From: Costus lasius | Lineage: Eukaryota; Streptophyta; Magnoliopsida; Zingiberales; Costaceae | NCBI GenBank assembly: GCA_027563935.2 | Contig: CM050446.2 | Span: 33,793,501-33,857,500, forward strand | DNA length: 64,000 nt | Direction of reading: 5' to 3' | Shown here: piece after piece, positions 48,233 through 59,262 of the stretch | Layout: every line of letters begins with the position of its first letter | Position numbering within the stretch: the stretch's first letter is position 1 | Translations under genes and position numbers: made by a program | The notes under the pieces: model-generated | Told to the model about the DNA's origin: nothing | The model's database searches: none | The model's input: the letters and a program-made list of their open reading frames with translations, nothing else

Positions 48233-49038
48233 GTGGCCGGAGGTGGTATGTAGGTGGAGAACCGATGAACCCTAGCAATTCCGCCTCTCCCTCAATTTCT
48301 CCATGGATTCGTGATAAAATTCATTCCTTTCACTTTCTGTGTTTTCTCCTATTAAAGATGAGTCAACCGCCTCTTTCGGATCTCAATTTGGAGGTATGGA
48401 TCAAAAGATATGATCTTTGCAAGAATCGGGCGAAAAAATCAAAATTCTAAGTTCCAGAATACGGCACCGTGAAGATTCATACGGCGGTGCCATATTTTAT
48501 TCTGTGAGTTCCGGGCACAAAATACGGTACCGTGGAAAATCTCACGGTACTGCCATAATTTTTCCAAAAGTTTCTGGTCAAAAACGTCGGAATATACGGC
48601 ACCGTGTAAACGACCACGGCAGTGCCGTATTTCCATTGAAACTTTCTGGTCAAAAATGTTGCAAAATACGGTACCGTGAAAGATTCTCTAGCAAATACGG
48701 TAGTGCTGTATTTCGCCCAGGAATGTCCGCTGAGAAATACGGTACCATGAGAATTCGTCTAGAAAATACGGTAGTGCCATATTTTAGCTAGATAGTGTAT
48801 TTTGGCTTGAAATTTGTTGTGTAGACTCCTCTTGATGATTAGAACTCATTCATGCATTGATATTGCTCAAAAACCAGTGATAATAATGCCTTTTTACCTG
48901 AAATTAATCAAAAACCAAAGATTGTGTAGATTCCGAAGTATTTGGTAAAAAGGGTATAAAAGCAAAGTAAAAGAGTAAGACTATGGCTCAAAAGACTACC
49001 AAATAAGTATCAAAACACTATGAAATTTGGAGTCATCA
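48233..49038 (-). repeat. LTR segment near-identical to the U3 half of element B's 5' LTR
   Basis: From GTGGCCGGAGGTGG to the terminal GGAGTCATCA this matches 60,327-61,136 closely, including the five-unit TACGGTACCGTG palindromic array (48,458-48,784). On the minus strand it starts TGATGACTCC after a polypurine-like region, so it is the start of B's 3' LTR. Left of 48,233 the similarity to B ends abruptly. Confidence 0.75.
48458..48784. repeat. Palindromic repeat array, copy 1
   Basis: Five degenerate units of about 65 bp, each with an ATACGGYACCGTG half and a CACGGYAGTGCCGTATTT half that can fold back (AATACGGCAC with GTGCCGTATT). Spacers often contain TTTCTGGTCAAAAACG. An open frame runs through it only because stop codons are absent from the unit. 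Confidence 0.75.
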
Positions 49039-50640
49039 AACACATAAGGCTCAAACTTTGCTTGTCCTCAAGCAAATAAAGAAATCAATACTGAGTATTG
49101 AAACATAAATTTCGATATTACGAATAAATTTCTAGAATATAATCATCCATAGAGAATTTTATCAATTTCACACAAAATTTTCAAGTAAATACATCATCTT
49201 CTAAAATTAATCTTTAAGACTCAATAATTCAATTAAATAAAAGTTCGCAACATGCATGGTAATAGAATTTCAACTTCATGAATTAATCTTGTTTTTGAGA
49301 TTTTCATCCAATATGTTTTTGTTTACAGGAATAGGATCTCCAAATCTTTTTTTTTCACTCATTTTTTTTATTTGTCCTTGACATTCTCTAAATCGATTAC
49401 CACCCTTTTTCCAATGACGAATTTAGAGTATGTTGGTCACATAACCACACATAATAGAACTCATATCTCATAGGTAGAAAGAATTTTCTTGAGACAGAGG
49501 AGTCAATGTCAAAGGAGCTCTCTCTTGGCATGCATCTACATAGATACACACTTTTGCAATGAACTTCAACTCTTGTCTTAGGTACCATTGTGAACACAAT
49601 GCCAAGAAGAGGAGTTATTCTTTTTCTTTTTGTGGACTTAAACCCATGTCTTTAGGTCCCACTGTTAATTTTATACAGTGCCAAGTAGGGGAGTCATCCT
49701 TTCTCATGGATTTGGATCTCTTTTTTTCCCAACAAATAACATAAAAGATTATAAAGATTAACTAGATTAATCACTTGATATCAACTCAATAACATGTGCA
49801 AATATGCTCATTTTATTCAAAAGAATTATTTCACTTCAAGATTGCATTCACTAAACAATGCATTTACCTAGAATTTCATGCATCAATTAAAGAAAAATTT
49901 CCAACAAATAGATTATATCAGAGAAATAAATTCAACATATAAAATCTATTTCCAATTTCCAAAAATTGATATGCATGATAATTCGTTAAAAATTTTGGCA
50001 TGGTGTTTGTAGTATTTTCAGAAAAATCCTTCTACACATCATCATCATATTGTGTCAACACAACAAAATCAAAATATCTATCAATAAAATCAAAAGGCGA
50101 GGATCCGTGGCATGTGAGCACAAGAAGTTTGAAGTATTCATCTTCCATTTGAACACATGGATTATCAGAAAAATATAAAGGATGGAATGCAAATAAGTAG
50201 GAAGAAAATACTCACAAAGGTCTATTAGTCTATCTCAGACCCAATCATCCTCTGTGTCTTCGGGTTCGCACCACTAGAGTTTTTTTTTTTTTTTGACAAA
50301 AATTAATTTTCACCAACAAAAAGAAAAGAAAAATTAGTGTTAAGTAAAAAAAACAAAAACAAAAATAAAGTAAAAATTAAGCTAGAGTAAAAGTGCTTGG
50401 GTTGCCTCCCAAGAAGCGCTAAATTAACGATCATTAGCTTGACCATTGAACACTTGGAATTGATCGTGACCGTGTCTTCAGTCGCTATAATGATTGCTCA
50501 GTGTTTTGTTCATGGCTTTCAAGAACATAAGGCTCAAACTTGAAACAGTATCCAAATTTATTTATGAGCCTTTTTACTTCTTCAGTCAATTTTGATATTC
50601 CTTTCCTCCTTCGTCTCTTCTTTTTCTTTGCTGCCCTTTC
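49039..50640 (-). other. 3' untranslated region of element B with polypurine-like tract
   Basis: On the minus strand it runs from an LGRQP-like motif (about 50,425-50,395) through the repeated ACTTGGCACTGT block (49,710-49,590) to TTGCTTGAGGACAAGCAAAG (about 49,073-49,054), the conserved sequence before Athila 3' LTRs. No RT, RNase H or integrase fits into this space. Poly-T at 50,279-50,294 and several short open frames are without meaning that I can see. Confidence 0.65.
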
Positions 50641-50829
50641 CTAAAATTCTTGATTAGCACACCCAGAAAATGTATCAAATTCAGAAGGTTCTTCAAATAA
50701 AATATGCATGTCACAAATAACCTCCTCATAAATTGTTTCTATGCTACAACATGTCCTTGAGTGTGATGCCCTTTTTAAAGAATTAGTTAAGTCAAATTCA
50801 ATTAAATCACCACAAATATCAAATGTCAA
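50641..50829 (-). pseudogene. Element B protease gene, part after the LINE insertion
   Basis: The minus strand continues the protease frame with GKLTFDICGDLIEFDL and ends EPSEFDTFSGCANQEF at 50,641. In complete relatives this GKL/EFDL segment follows the GARIDVK strand, found at about 56,985 on the other side of the LINE. About 60 residues remain. Confidence 0.75.
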
Positions 50830-50841
50830 TTTTCCTTTTTT
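50830..50841 (+). repeat. LINE target-site duplication, left copy
   Basis: TTTTCCTTTTTT here equals 56,952-56,963. The length is uncertain by a few bases because the sequence is T-rich. Confidence 0.65.
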
Positions 50842-51264
50842 CTGGGGCGTGAGGGCGATTTCCCCAAAAGCAAAATTTCGAGTGATTTCGGGGGCGTGAG
50901 GGCGATTTCGGGGGCGATTGCAGGGGTGCGTCACTAGGGCTGCGGCCGGTGGATCGGGAGCCGTCTGCGCGGGCCGGCGTTTTCCCTCGGCCTCGGGCGG
51001 GTGCTGGCGTCCTCTCTGCTGTCTTCTAGGTTTTCTCCTTGGGTTCTCCGGTGCGGCTACAGCCGGCTTTCAGGTTCAATCACGGTCCTGGTTTTCTTTC
51101 CTGCCTGCTATTCCGGTTTTGTGGGTGAGTTTCTATTTTCCAAATCTTGTGCCGCCGGATTCTCGTGAGTTCTTTGCTTTGTTGGGGTGGGTCACCGGAG
51201 GAATTATTTCGGGGGAATTGCTTGCGGTTTTCATTGGGGCCCTGCCTTTTTCGGGTTTTCTCTC

Positions 51265-52494
51265 ATGGCCCTCACGGCGGCTGTGAAACTGGTGGGAAAT
51301 GCAGGCCGCTTTCATGTGGTAGAAGCCTCTTCTACTGGCCATCCTCTCGGCTCTAGTGAGCCAGCGACAAAAAGGTCCTGGAGCTCCTTGTTTGCTGCAC
51401 AGGGTGTCTCTAAGACCGAGTGCTCCCTGATGCACTCTGAGGTAATGATTTTCGGCGATTCTCTTGAGCTCGTAGTCCCTGAGGAGGAGCTGGGTGAAAA
51501 CAAAGCGTACTGGGAAAATACTCTAGTGGGCCACTTCGTTAGCTTCCGCCCCAGTTTCAAGGCACTCAAGGAAAAGGTTTTGCAGCTCTGGAAACCAAAA
51601 GGAGCCCTGGATATAAATACCCTTCTGGCGGGCTTGATTATTTTCCGGTTCGACTTGGCAGAAGACAAACTGCATGTTCTCGAAGGTAGACCTTGGTTCG
51701 TCTTTGGGAAAATCCTTATTATAAAGCAGTGGGCCCCGGATGACGAACTCTCTCGTGTTGATTTATCCTCTATTCCACTCTGGGTCCGCATTCACAACCT
51801 GCCCCTGAAATGGTGGTCCCCCGGTATTATTGGGCAACTTGCCAGTGCTCTGGGTAAGCCCATTTCCATGGATTTACCAACTGCCACGAGATCGAGGCTG
51901 GGTTACGCCCGGATCTGTGTTGAGATTGAAGCATGTTCTACCTTTCCAGAATCGCTTTCAGTTCTGGTAAATGGTGGATTGAAATCTCTCATTCACTTTG
52001 AATATGAAGCGGTCCCCCAAAAGTGCTCTAAGTGTAATGTTTATGGCCACTCTTCAAAAAATTGTACTCTGGCTGGGGCTACTGGTGGGCATAGAGTCTG
52101 GAAAGAAAAACAACAAGAGCCAGCAAGGGAGGATTGCATAGCTGCAGAGAAGGATCTGGCATCCAAATCGGCAGCGCCTGCTAGGCCCATATTGCAGCTA
52201 TTGGTACTTGCTCCGGTGTCACAAAGGCATGACTTGGCAGGCCCTTCTGTTTTTTTTGGTTTTTTTGGCGGGGATGGGGAGATCCAACTTGGAACCAAGC
52301 TTCCGGCACGGCTTCCGGCCCTGAGCCGGAGGATGATTTTAATAGTGATGGATAGGATCTGGATATTGCCTCGATTACATCCCTCCTTACACCGGGCAGA
52401 AGTTCAGATTTTGGAGAGCTGCAGGATGCTCAGGACTATACAGTTGAAACTCCAAAGAGGCCAAAGAAGAAGAATAAAAGGAAATCAAAAATAG
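51265..52494 (+). pseudogene. LINE ORF1 (DUF4283 and zinc knuckle)
   Basis: Translation is taken from MALTAAVKLVGNAGRF; an upstream ATG at 51,187 would add 26 residues. A DUF4283-type domain covers about residues 60-175 (VGHFVSFRPSFKALKEKV through VLEGRPWFVFGKILIIKQW and IPLWVRIHNLPLKWW), followed by a zinc knuckle CSKCNVYGHSSKNC near 255-268. It would bind the element RNA. After about residue 330 the sequence (VFFGFFGGDG) loses the expected acidic C-terminus, probably by a frameshift near 52,250. Confidence 0.85.
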
Positions 52495-52522
52495 CTATGC
52501 CTATTGCGGACCCTAAGAGCTC

Positions 52523-53902
52523 GTGTCCCCCTTCCCCGGCTATTACAAGAATGCTCAACCTGCCCCGATAATGTGTTGGAATGTGAGAGGTTTCAACTCA
52601 TTAGCAAAGAGGAAGGAGGTGATGGCTCTAATAAATAAGTACCATGTCAAAATCTGTGCTTTGCTGGAAGCGCATGTAACTATAGCAAAGAGTGAAAGTA
52701 TTCTTAACTCTACTTTCCCTCGGTGGTCCTTCTCCAATAACTACACGAGCATCTCGGGGGGCAGGATATGGCTCGCTTGGGATCCCTCGGCCAATCGCAT
52801 TGAGATCCTGGACTCGACCCCTCAAGTGATTATGGGGCAGGTCTATGATTCCCATGGGATTTCTCTTTTTGCTCTAGGGGTAATTTATGGGCTTTATTTG
52901 GCGTTGGAACGCAGAGAGATATGGGGAGCAATTTCTCAGTGGAGCAATGCGGGACCCCTGGTTTTAACTGGGGATTTCAATATGCTGTTCTCTCGGGAAG
53001 ACAAAAAAGGTGGCTCGATTAACAACGATTCCGAGATCCTACACAATATCGAATCGCGGGCGGCTCTTGATATCGTTGATATTAGATCAAGAGGTTCTTA
53101 CTACACTTGGTCTAACTCCCAGATCGGCCCTAACAGGATTTGGTGCAGCCTTGACCGTATTATGGCTACAAAGTCTTGAATTGATTCTTTCCCCATGGCG
53201 GAAGCCTTGTTTCTGAATCCTACAATTTCAGATCATTCGCCAGCCCTCATTCTCTTTGGTTCGAATGTTCCCAGGAAGGGCGCCAGGTTCAAATTCTTCA
53301 ACTATTGGCTCAATGACCCTCACCTAATGCCGACTATTACATCTATTTGGAATTCCTGCAACTTCAGTGGCACACCAATGTTTGTCCTTTGCCGAAAACT
53401 AGCAAGGGTAAAGCAAGGGCTTAAGACCTGGGCACGCCACCTGAGAGCTGAGAAGGAGGCTGCTCTTAGAGAGGATACAAGCCGGCTAAAGATTGTCCAA
53501 ACCCAGCTACAATCTTCTCTTCAGGACCCTGATCTATGCGCTCTTGAGAAGCATTATCAGGAAAGAATAAAAGAGTTTTGGCTGGGAGAAGAATCGGCTT
53601 TAAAACAGCGCTCTAGAGATCAACGAATATCTTTGGGGGACTCAAACACTTCCTATTTCTACAATCTGATGAAGATCAGGCGCACTCGAAATTCCAACTA
53701 CTCTATAAAATACCCCCAGGGGAGCTTTGTCTATGGCGAAAATATTTCTAAAGAGGCTGTAAGGTTTTTCCAAGAGCTCCTTGGGACCACCCTGCCCCCT
53801 CTTCAGCCTAATTTCCACGTTAGCAAAGCGCTTTCGGGCGCTTCTATACAATACCTCTCATCCTGCTTCTCGGCTGAGGATATTGCAAAGATTGTGAAGT
53901 AG
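52523..53902 (+). pseudogene. LINE ORF2, endonuclease part and linker
   Basis: The apurinic-like endonuclease starts at MCWNVRGFN (52,571) and shows ALLEAHV, VLTGDFNMLFSREDK, YYTWSNSQIGPNRIWCSLDR and NPTISDHSPALI, in the usual order. An in-frame TGA at 53,177-53,179 interrupts it between SLDRIMATKS and the SDH motif, and a TAG lies at 53,900-53,902. The linker to RT (53,280-53,900) has FKFFNYWL and a basic, coiled-coil-like stretch. It nicks target DNA in active elements. Confidence 0.88.
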
Positions 53903-56037
53903 GCAAATATTTTGAAGGCCTCTGGAGTTGACGGTTTCAATGCCGCCTTTTTTAAGGCTTTTTGGGATATAATAAAAAAAGATGTTACCGGAGCTATTTT
54001 GGACTTCATGGACCATGGGCATTTGCTTAAAAGGGTAAATATTACTTACCTAACTCTTGTCCCAAAAATGCCTCATCCCTCCTCTTTTGCAGATTATAGA
54101 CCAATTTTGGTCTGTCAGCTGACGTACCGCTTCATTACAAAGCTTCTGGCGACAAGGCTTAGGATGGTCCTCACAGAGCTCATTGACCAAAACCAACATG
54201 CGTTTATCCCTGGTAGGTCCATCTAGGAAAACATCATGCTTTGCCAGGAGATTCTTAGTGGTTTTCATGGGAAAAGAGGCCCCCCTCGAATGGCTTTAAA
54301 GCTTGATATCCACAAGGCCTTTGATTCGGTCAGGTGGGAGGCTGTCGATTATACCTTGAAAGCTTACAATTTTCCGATGGACTTTGCTGCTAGAATCATC
54401 ACATGCATTTCCTCCCCCTCCTACACAGTGAATATTAATGGAGAAGACGTGGGGTTATTTAGAGGGACCAGAGGGCTTCGCCAAGGCTGCCCCCTTTCAC
54501 CATACCTCTTCATTTTGATCATGCAACATCTCTCGGATCTCCTTTCGAGTAGTTAGCAAACGGATCTCTTATTCCGCATAAGAAATGTAAAAGGCTGGGT
54601 ATCACGAACCTACAGTTTGCAGATGATGTAATAATCTTTTGTGACGCCTCCCACTCCTCAGCCCTCTCCATAAATGCGATGCTTCAGGAATTCTACTTGA
54701 ATACCAACTTGATGATCAATAGAACCAAATCGCAGGTTTTTTTCTCCGCGTCGACCAACCAAAACATACAATCGCAAGTCACCTCTATTCTTGACATACA
54801 AAGGGGCTTATTACCTTTTAGATATCTGGGTATTCCGATCACGAGTAAGCCCATAAAGGCCCGGGACTGCATGCCTTTAATTGAGAAGATTGTAGGCTAC
54901 TTAACTGCTTGGAGAGTCAAAAGTCTATCTTACGCTGGCCGCATTGAATTAATTAAATCTATGTGTTACAGAAATATTAATTTCTGGTGTAGTGCTCTTA
55001 ACCTGCCAATGGGAGTGATCTCAAAGCTGAACTCAGCTCTCTCAAATTTTCTTTGGTCGAGAGGTAAAAGGAAAGGCCTTGTAAAGGTTGCCTGGTTAAA
55101 TATCACCAAGCCAAAGGCCCTTGGGGGGCTGGACCTAAGAGATATCAAAAAGCTAAATCAGGCTTTTCTTATGCGGCATCTATGGAATATCATCAAAGAC
55201 AAAAATTCATTGTGGGTGAAATGGATCCACGAGTTTTATTTAAAGAATGATACCATCTGGTCGGCCAAACCTTCTAGGAGTGCTCCCTGGCCTTTCTGTG
55301 ACCTACTCCGTGTCCGGGACACTTGCATCCATTCCATAGGTTATAAAATTGCAAATGGTGAATCAATCAAGTTATGGCTTGACCCCTGGCTCAAGCCTTT
55401 TATCCTCCTAGATCTAGTTGAGGATGTCTTTTTCGAAAATCCTCCTGGAAGGTACACCAACCTCAGCTCCTTAATTACCAACCACAATTGGGTGGTACCG
55501 CACCCTAGATCCATGCGGCTTATAGACATCTACACACTTATCCCCCAGGTCCAGATCCACCCTAATCTCCCCACCGACATCATATACTGGAATAGAACTA
55601 CTCATGGGGAATTCACACTTAAAACAGCGTATGAGAGCCAAGTCCATGGCTCGGAAATGAACTGGAAAAATTCAGTTTGGTTTAAAGGGCACATTCCACG
55701 CTATTCCTTCCACATTTGGTTAATCTGCCACGGCCGTCTCAGTATGAGGGCGCGTCTTCATGGGTGGGGGATTGTGCCCACCCCAACTTGCCAACTCTGT
55801 CACTCTCATCCGGAAACCATGGATCACTTATTCCTAAGATGTGACGCCCTCACGGACTACAGGAGTTTACTTTCGAGGAAGTGTGGTATTAATTTCAATC
55901 TTGATACATGCCAAGATGCTCTTATGCAATTCTCGGGTATTCAAGGCCAGCAAATGGAAAGGGTCCAGCTTTACATTAGGAAACTCGTCATGTCTAGGGC
56001 TTTTTATTACATCTGGAGATACCGAAACGCAAAATAA
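53903..56037 (+). pseudogene. LINE ORF2, reverse transcriptase and zf-RVT C-terminus
   Basis: RT motifs run ASGVDGFNAAFFKAFW, YRPILVCQL, NQHAFIPGRSI, MALKLDIHKAFDSV, GLRQGCPLSPYLFIL, then after a one-base frameshift near 54,556 the catalytic FADDVIIF (about 54,616-54,639), YLGIPIT and KAW-type segments. The C-terminal zf-RVT region (about 55,600-55,900) has FKGHIPRYSFHIWL and CQLCHSHPETMDHLFLRC. In-frame TAG codons at 54,224-54,226 and about 54,554 add to the frameshift. The end at 56,037 looks natural. Confidence 0.9.
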
Positions 56038-56951
56038 TGAGCCCCCAACACCAAGGTCCCATGGAGTTCCTCATTCTCCTGATTGTTGAGGTCAAAGCCA
56101 AGCTCCATAGCTATATTCCTCAAGCTACTAGTAACACTCATGTCCAGGCCTTCTCTAATTTGTGGGGGGACTACTCCTTATACTAGTCTCTTTTGGGCGG
56201 GTTCTTGCGCCCAGCTGGGCTGTCTATGGGGACTTATATTCGGGTAGGCAGGTCGAGCATGCGAACCATGCTCGAAAAGGATGGGGTTCTGGTACTGGCG
56301 ACTGGATGCGAGCTCTATCCGCCTGACTGGATGCGGGCACTATCTACCTTATAGAACTAACAATCTTTTCATGCAGGTTGCTGTGGATTACCTACCCCAT
56401 GCCGCTACTGGACATTCAGGCGGGTAGATGTACCTCAAGGGGCTCATATCTCACCTTTATTTCTCTTCCGCCGATGGGCTGCATTCTGTTTGCTCGTTAT
56501 AGGAAATGAGCTGCTGCAAAAATGCAATCATACAGAGTAGCTGTGCATCTCCCGATTGAGGGGAAACCAGGCCAGGAAGCCGCGATCTCCTTATCTCCTG
56601 CCACAGGGGTCTCTTCCTGCGAACTACACTTTTCAAGCCGCTCGGCATCCTACTGCTGGATCCCATTCCGTGGCTCTCATATCCCAAGTTTGTATGCTGT
56701 ATTGGTGTGTGTAAGAGCTGTTTGGGCTCTCTTTTGAGTATCATTTTTCTTGGTGTTGTTTTGTTTGTTTCCTTTTGTGTATGGAAAGGATTGTCTGCAT
56801 GTTGCACCATTCTTGCGCTAGTTTACTGAGGGAACTCTGTCGGATTTTTCTTTAAATCCAGTGGATGGTTAGAGGGAGTGGTTGTAAATACTCTTGTAAC
56901 ATATTTTTCTGATTTCTATAAAAACACTTACTTGCCTTTGGCAAAAAATTT
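56038..56951 (+). other. LINE 3' untranslated region and tail
   Basis: About 900 bp hold no frame of interest on either strand. The end TATAAAAACACTT, TGCCTTTGGC, then A6 is the conserved plant L1 3' end. Confidence 0.75.
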
Positions 56952-56963
56952 TTTTCCTTTTTT
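56952..56963 (+). repeat. LINE target-site duplication, right copy
   Basis: TTTTCCTTTTTT here matches 50,830-50,841. The run of T fits the T-rich preference of the L1 endonuclease. Confidence 0.65.
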
Positions 56964-57591
56964 TCACATCAATGCGAGCTCCAGCTGTGGCCAAAAATGG
57001 TCTACCAAATATAATAGGGTTTTTTGAATTTTCCTCCATATCCAGCACTATAAAATCAGCAGGTATGAAAAACTTACCAATTTGAACAGGAACATTTTCT
57101 AATATACCAACCGGATGCTTTACTGATGAATCAGTAAGTTGCAAAGACATTGAGGTTGGTTTGAGCTCTCCAATGTTTAGTTTCCTGCACACAGACAGAG
57201 GTATTAGACTAACACTAGCACCGAGATCACATAAGGCTCGGTTGAAAGTAACACTCCCAATAGAACAGGGGACAGAAAAGCTACCTAGATCTTTCAATTT
57301 GGGTGGCAGCTTGTTTTGAATGATAGCACTACATTCTTCAGTTAAAGCAATAGTGCCATAATCTTCTATTTTTCTCTTGTTAGATAAAATTTCTTTTAAA
57401 AATTTTGCATATGTAGGCATTTGAGAAATAGCATCAGTGAGAGGAATATTAATATACAACTTTTTCAAAACCTCCAAAAATTTTCCAAACTGCCTATCTA
57501 ACTTAGCTTGCACAATCCTTTGGGGAAAAGGTATAGGTGGGCTATATGGTGGTGGTGAACTAGTTTTAGGATCAACAACTTTAGAGAGCAA
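56964..57591 (-). pseudogene. Element B aspartic protease, part before the LINE
   Basis: The minus strand encodes PPYSPPIPFPQRIVQAKLD, ILSNKRKIEDYG, ECSAIIQNKLPPKLKDLG, then the active site ALCDLGASVSLIPLSV, a flap-like SVKHPVGILENVPVQIG and NPIIFGRPFLATAGARIDVK. This is the retropepsin layout of Athila/Tat elements with a normal DLGAS triad. It cleaves gag. The chain is cut by the LINE right after DVKKRK. Confidence 0.9.
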
Positions 57592-57725
57592 ATCACCATC
57601 TTTTTACGGTGGAGAGCTAGGATGGGACTGCACTTTTGTAGGTTGTGATTCTAGAATAGGTTCACTGCTAATTCAATTCTGGGCTCAACCTCATCATCAT
57701 CAAAAATTTCCCTGGGATCTTTCAA

Positions 57726-58304
57726 TTATTTCCCACTCCTAGTTGTGATAGCATTGCAATATTCCCTAGGGTTAGGTTCAGGTTTTGCAGGTAATTTCCC
57801 TGGGGGTCTATATGGTGTATTAGCCTGTTGTGCTATTTGAGTTTCTAACATCTTGTTATGAGCAACAACACCATCCAACCTAGAGTTTATCTGCTTAAGG
57901 GTTTCTGTAATCTCATCATTTTTGCTCATCTGATTACCCATGAATCTCTCAAACATCTCTTCTAAACTAGATTTTTGGGGTTGACTCTGGTTTGACTGTC
58001 TCTGGTTATACCCCCTATTATCATTTTGCCCACTAGTTTGATTGTTATTTTTCCAAGATAGGTTAGGATGGTTGCGCCAACCAGGGTTGTAGGTATTGGA
58101 GTAAGGGTCATTAGATCTACCTTGATTATAATCCCCTACTTCATTCACTTGTTCCTCACCCTTATTAATAATGATTTTACACTCTCTAACATGGTGCCCA
58201 TTGTTCCCACAAACCTCACAAACAACAGAAGATACAACAGCGGTTTGCATTTGGAAAGAATCAAAACGGTTACATAACGAATCTACCTTTTTTGTAAGAG
58301 AGCG
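57726..58304 (-). pseudogene. Element B gag C-terminus: zinc knuckle and linker
   Basis: The frame follows an in-frame stop at 58,302-58,304 and reads a VDSLCNRFDSF coil, the zinc knuckle CEVCGNNGHHVREC, the YNPGWRNHPNLSWKN motif highly typical of this gag type, a glutamine/asparagine-rich stretch, the TETLKQINSRLDGVVAHNK coil and PREYCNAITTRSGK, ending at a stop near 57,724. The knuckle binds element RNA. Confidence 0.88.
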
Positions 58305-59129
58305 CTAACCATCACTATCGTTCTTACCCTGAGGAGGCCGATAAAGCACTCCTCTCTTGGAAGCCCATTGGTTGTGATTTAGCGCCATCTCCTCAATCAA
58401 GGCATGGGCATCTTCAACAGTCTTGTTCATCAATGCTCCCCCTGCAATAGCATCAACAGTTAAGCGTGTATTGTAAAGCAAACCATTATAGAAAGTCTGA
58501 ATTAAAACCCAGTTTTCCACTCCATGGTGGGGGCACTTCCGTTGGAGCTCATTAAAGCGCTCCCATGCTTCACTCATTGATTCTCCGTCTCTCTGGGCAA
58601 AGCCTGTGATTTGGTTCCTCAACTAGATCATTTTACTGGGAGGAAAGTACTTTTGCAAGAAGGCATTTGACAAGCGCTCCCAAGTAGTGAACGTTCCAGT
58701 TGGATGTGCATGAAGCCAGGCTTTTGCTTTGTCCCTGAGAGAAAAAGGAAACAGTCTTAGTCTAAGGGCATAGTCAGATACACCATTAATCTTTATGGTG
58801 TCACAGAATTCAAGGAAAAGGGATAAGTGTTGGTTTGGATCTTCCAAAGGAGATCCTCCAAACTGATTCTGTTGAATCATCGATAAGAACACTGGCTTGA
58901 TCTCAAAGTTGTTCGCATCTATAGCAGGCCTAGTGATGCTGGAATGAATTCCTTGTGTATTTGGGGCTGCATAGTCGTGCAATGTCCTTCTTTCAGCCAT
59001 GATGGATTCTTCTTCTCTTTCTTCTACAACTTGTGTCTCCTCAAATCTCAATCTCTTTCGCAGTCTCAGAGTCTTGTTTATCTTAGGATCAAAAGGTACA
59101 AGTGGTCCTGACCTATGATTCCTGCGCAT
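58305..59129 (-). pseudogene. Element B gag capsid region
   Basis: Taken from MRRNHRSGPLVPFDPKINK (the first 6 residues of the open frame are less typical). The capsid shows NQFGGSPLEDPNQHLSLFLEFCD, LRLFPFSLRDKAKAWLH, TFTTWERLSNAFLQKYFPPSK, an amber codon at 58,620-58,622, then ESMSEAWERFNELQRKCPHHG, FYNGL and DAIAGGALMNKTVEDAHALIE. This is the Retrotrans_gag pattern of Athila/Tat. Only nonsense codons, no frameshift, separate the parts. Confidence 0.9.
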
Positions 59130-59238
59130 GCAAAGTAGATAGATCAAGTGATTTCAAGAAAATAGAAAATAAACAAAACAGTAAATAAAACCTAGTCTAG
59201 TAATAATCTCGATATCTTCAATATCGACAAAACCAAGG

Positions 59239-59256
59239 TCCCCGGCAACGGCGCCA
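59239..59256 (-). other. Primer-binding site of element B (tRNA-Asp)
   Basis: The minus strand reads TGGCGCCGTTGCCGGGGA, 18 bases complementary to the 3' end of plant tRNA-Asp. It lies six bases inside the 5' LTR. tRNA-Asp priming is a hallmark of Athila elements. Confidence 0.95.
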
Positions 59257-59262
59257 AAAACT

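Larger units (their letters stand above)
50842..56951 (+). mobile_element. L1-type LINE (about 6.1 kb) inserted in element B
   Basis: It has a GC-rich 5' UTR (50,842-51,264), ORF1, ORF2 with endonuclease and RT, a 3' UTR and an end reading TTGCCTTTGGCAAAAAA, the typical tail of plant L1 elements. The flanking TTTTCCTTTTTT duplication and the recovery of the B protease frame on removal fix both ends. It looks full length but inactive because of in-frame stops and a frameshift. Confidence 0.92.

Noticed and set aside
48458..48784. Palindromic array considered as a CRISPR-like array
   Set aside because: Units are degenerate, have no unique spacers of constant length, and lie in a plant LTR with no cas genes.
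48417..48791. 124-codon open frame (and its counterpart at 60,435-60,887, 150 codons)
   Set aside because: It runs through the palindromic array; the repeat unit lacks stops, and no start context or domain supports a protein.
56457..56810. 117-codon antisense frame in the LINE 3' UTR
   Set aside because: No domain; lies opposite noncoding element sequence.
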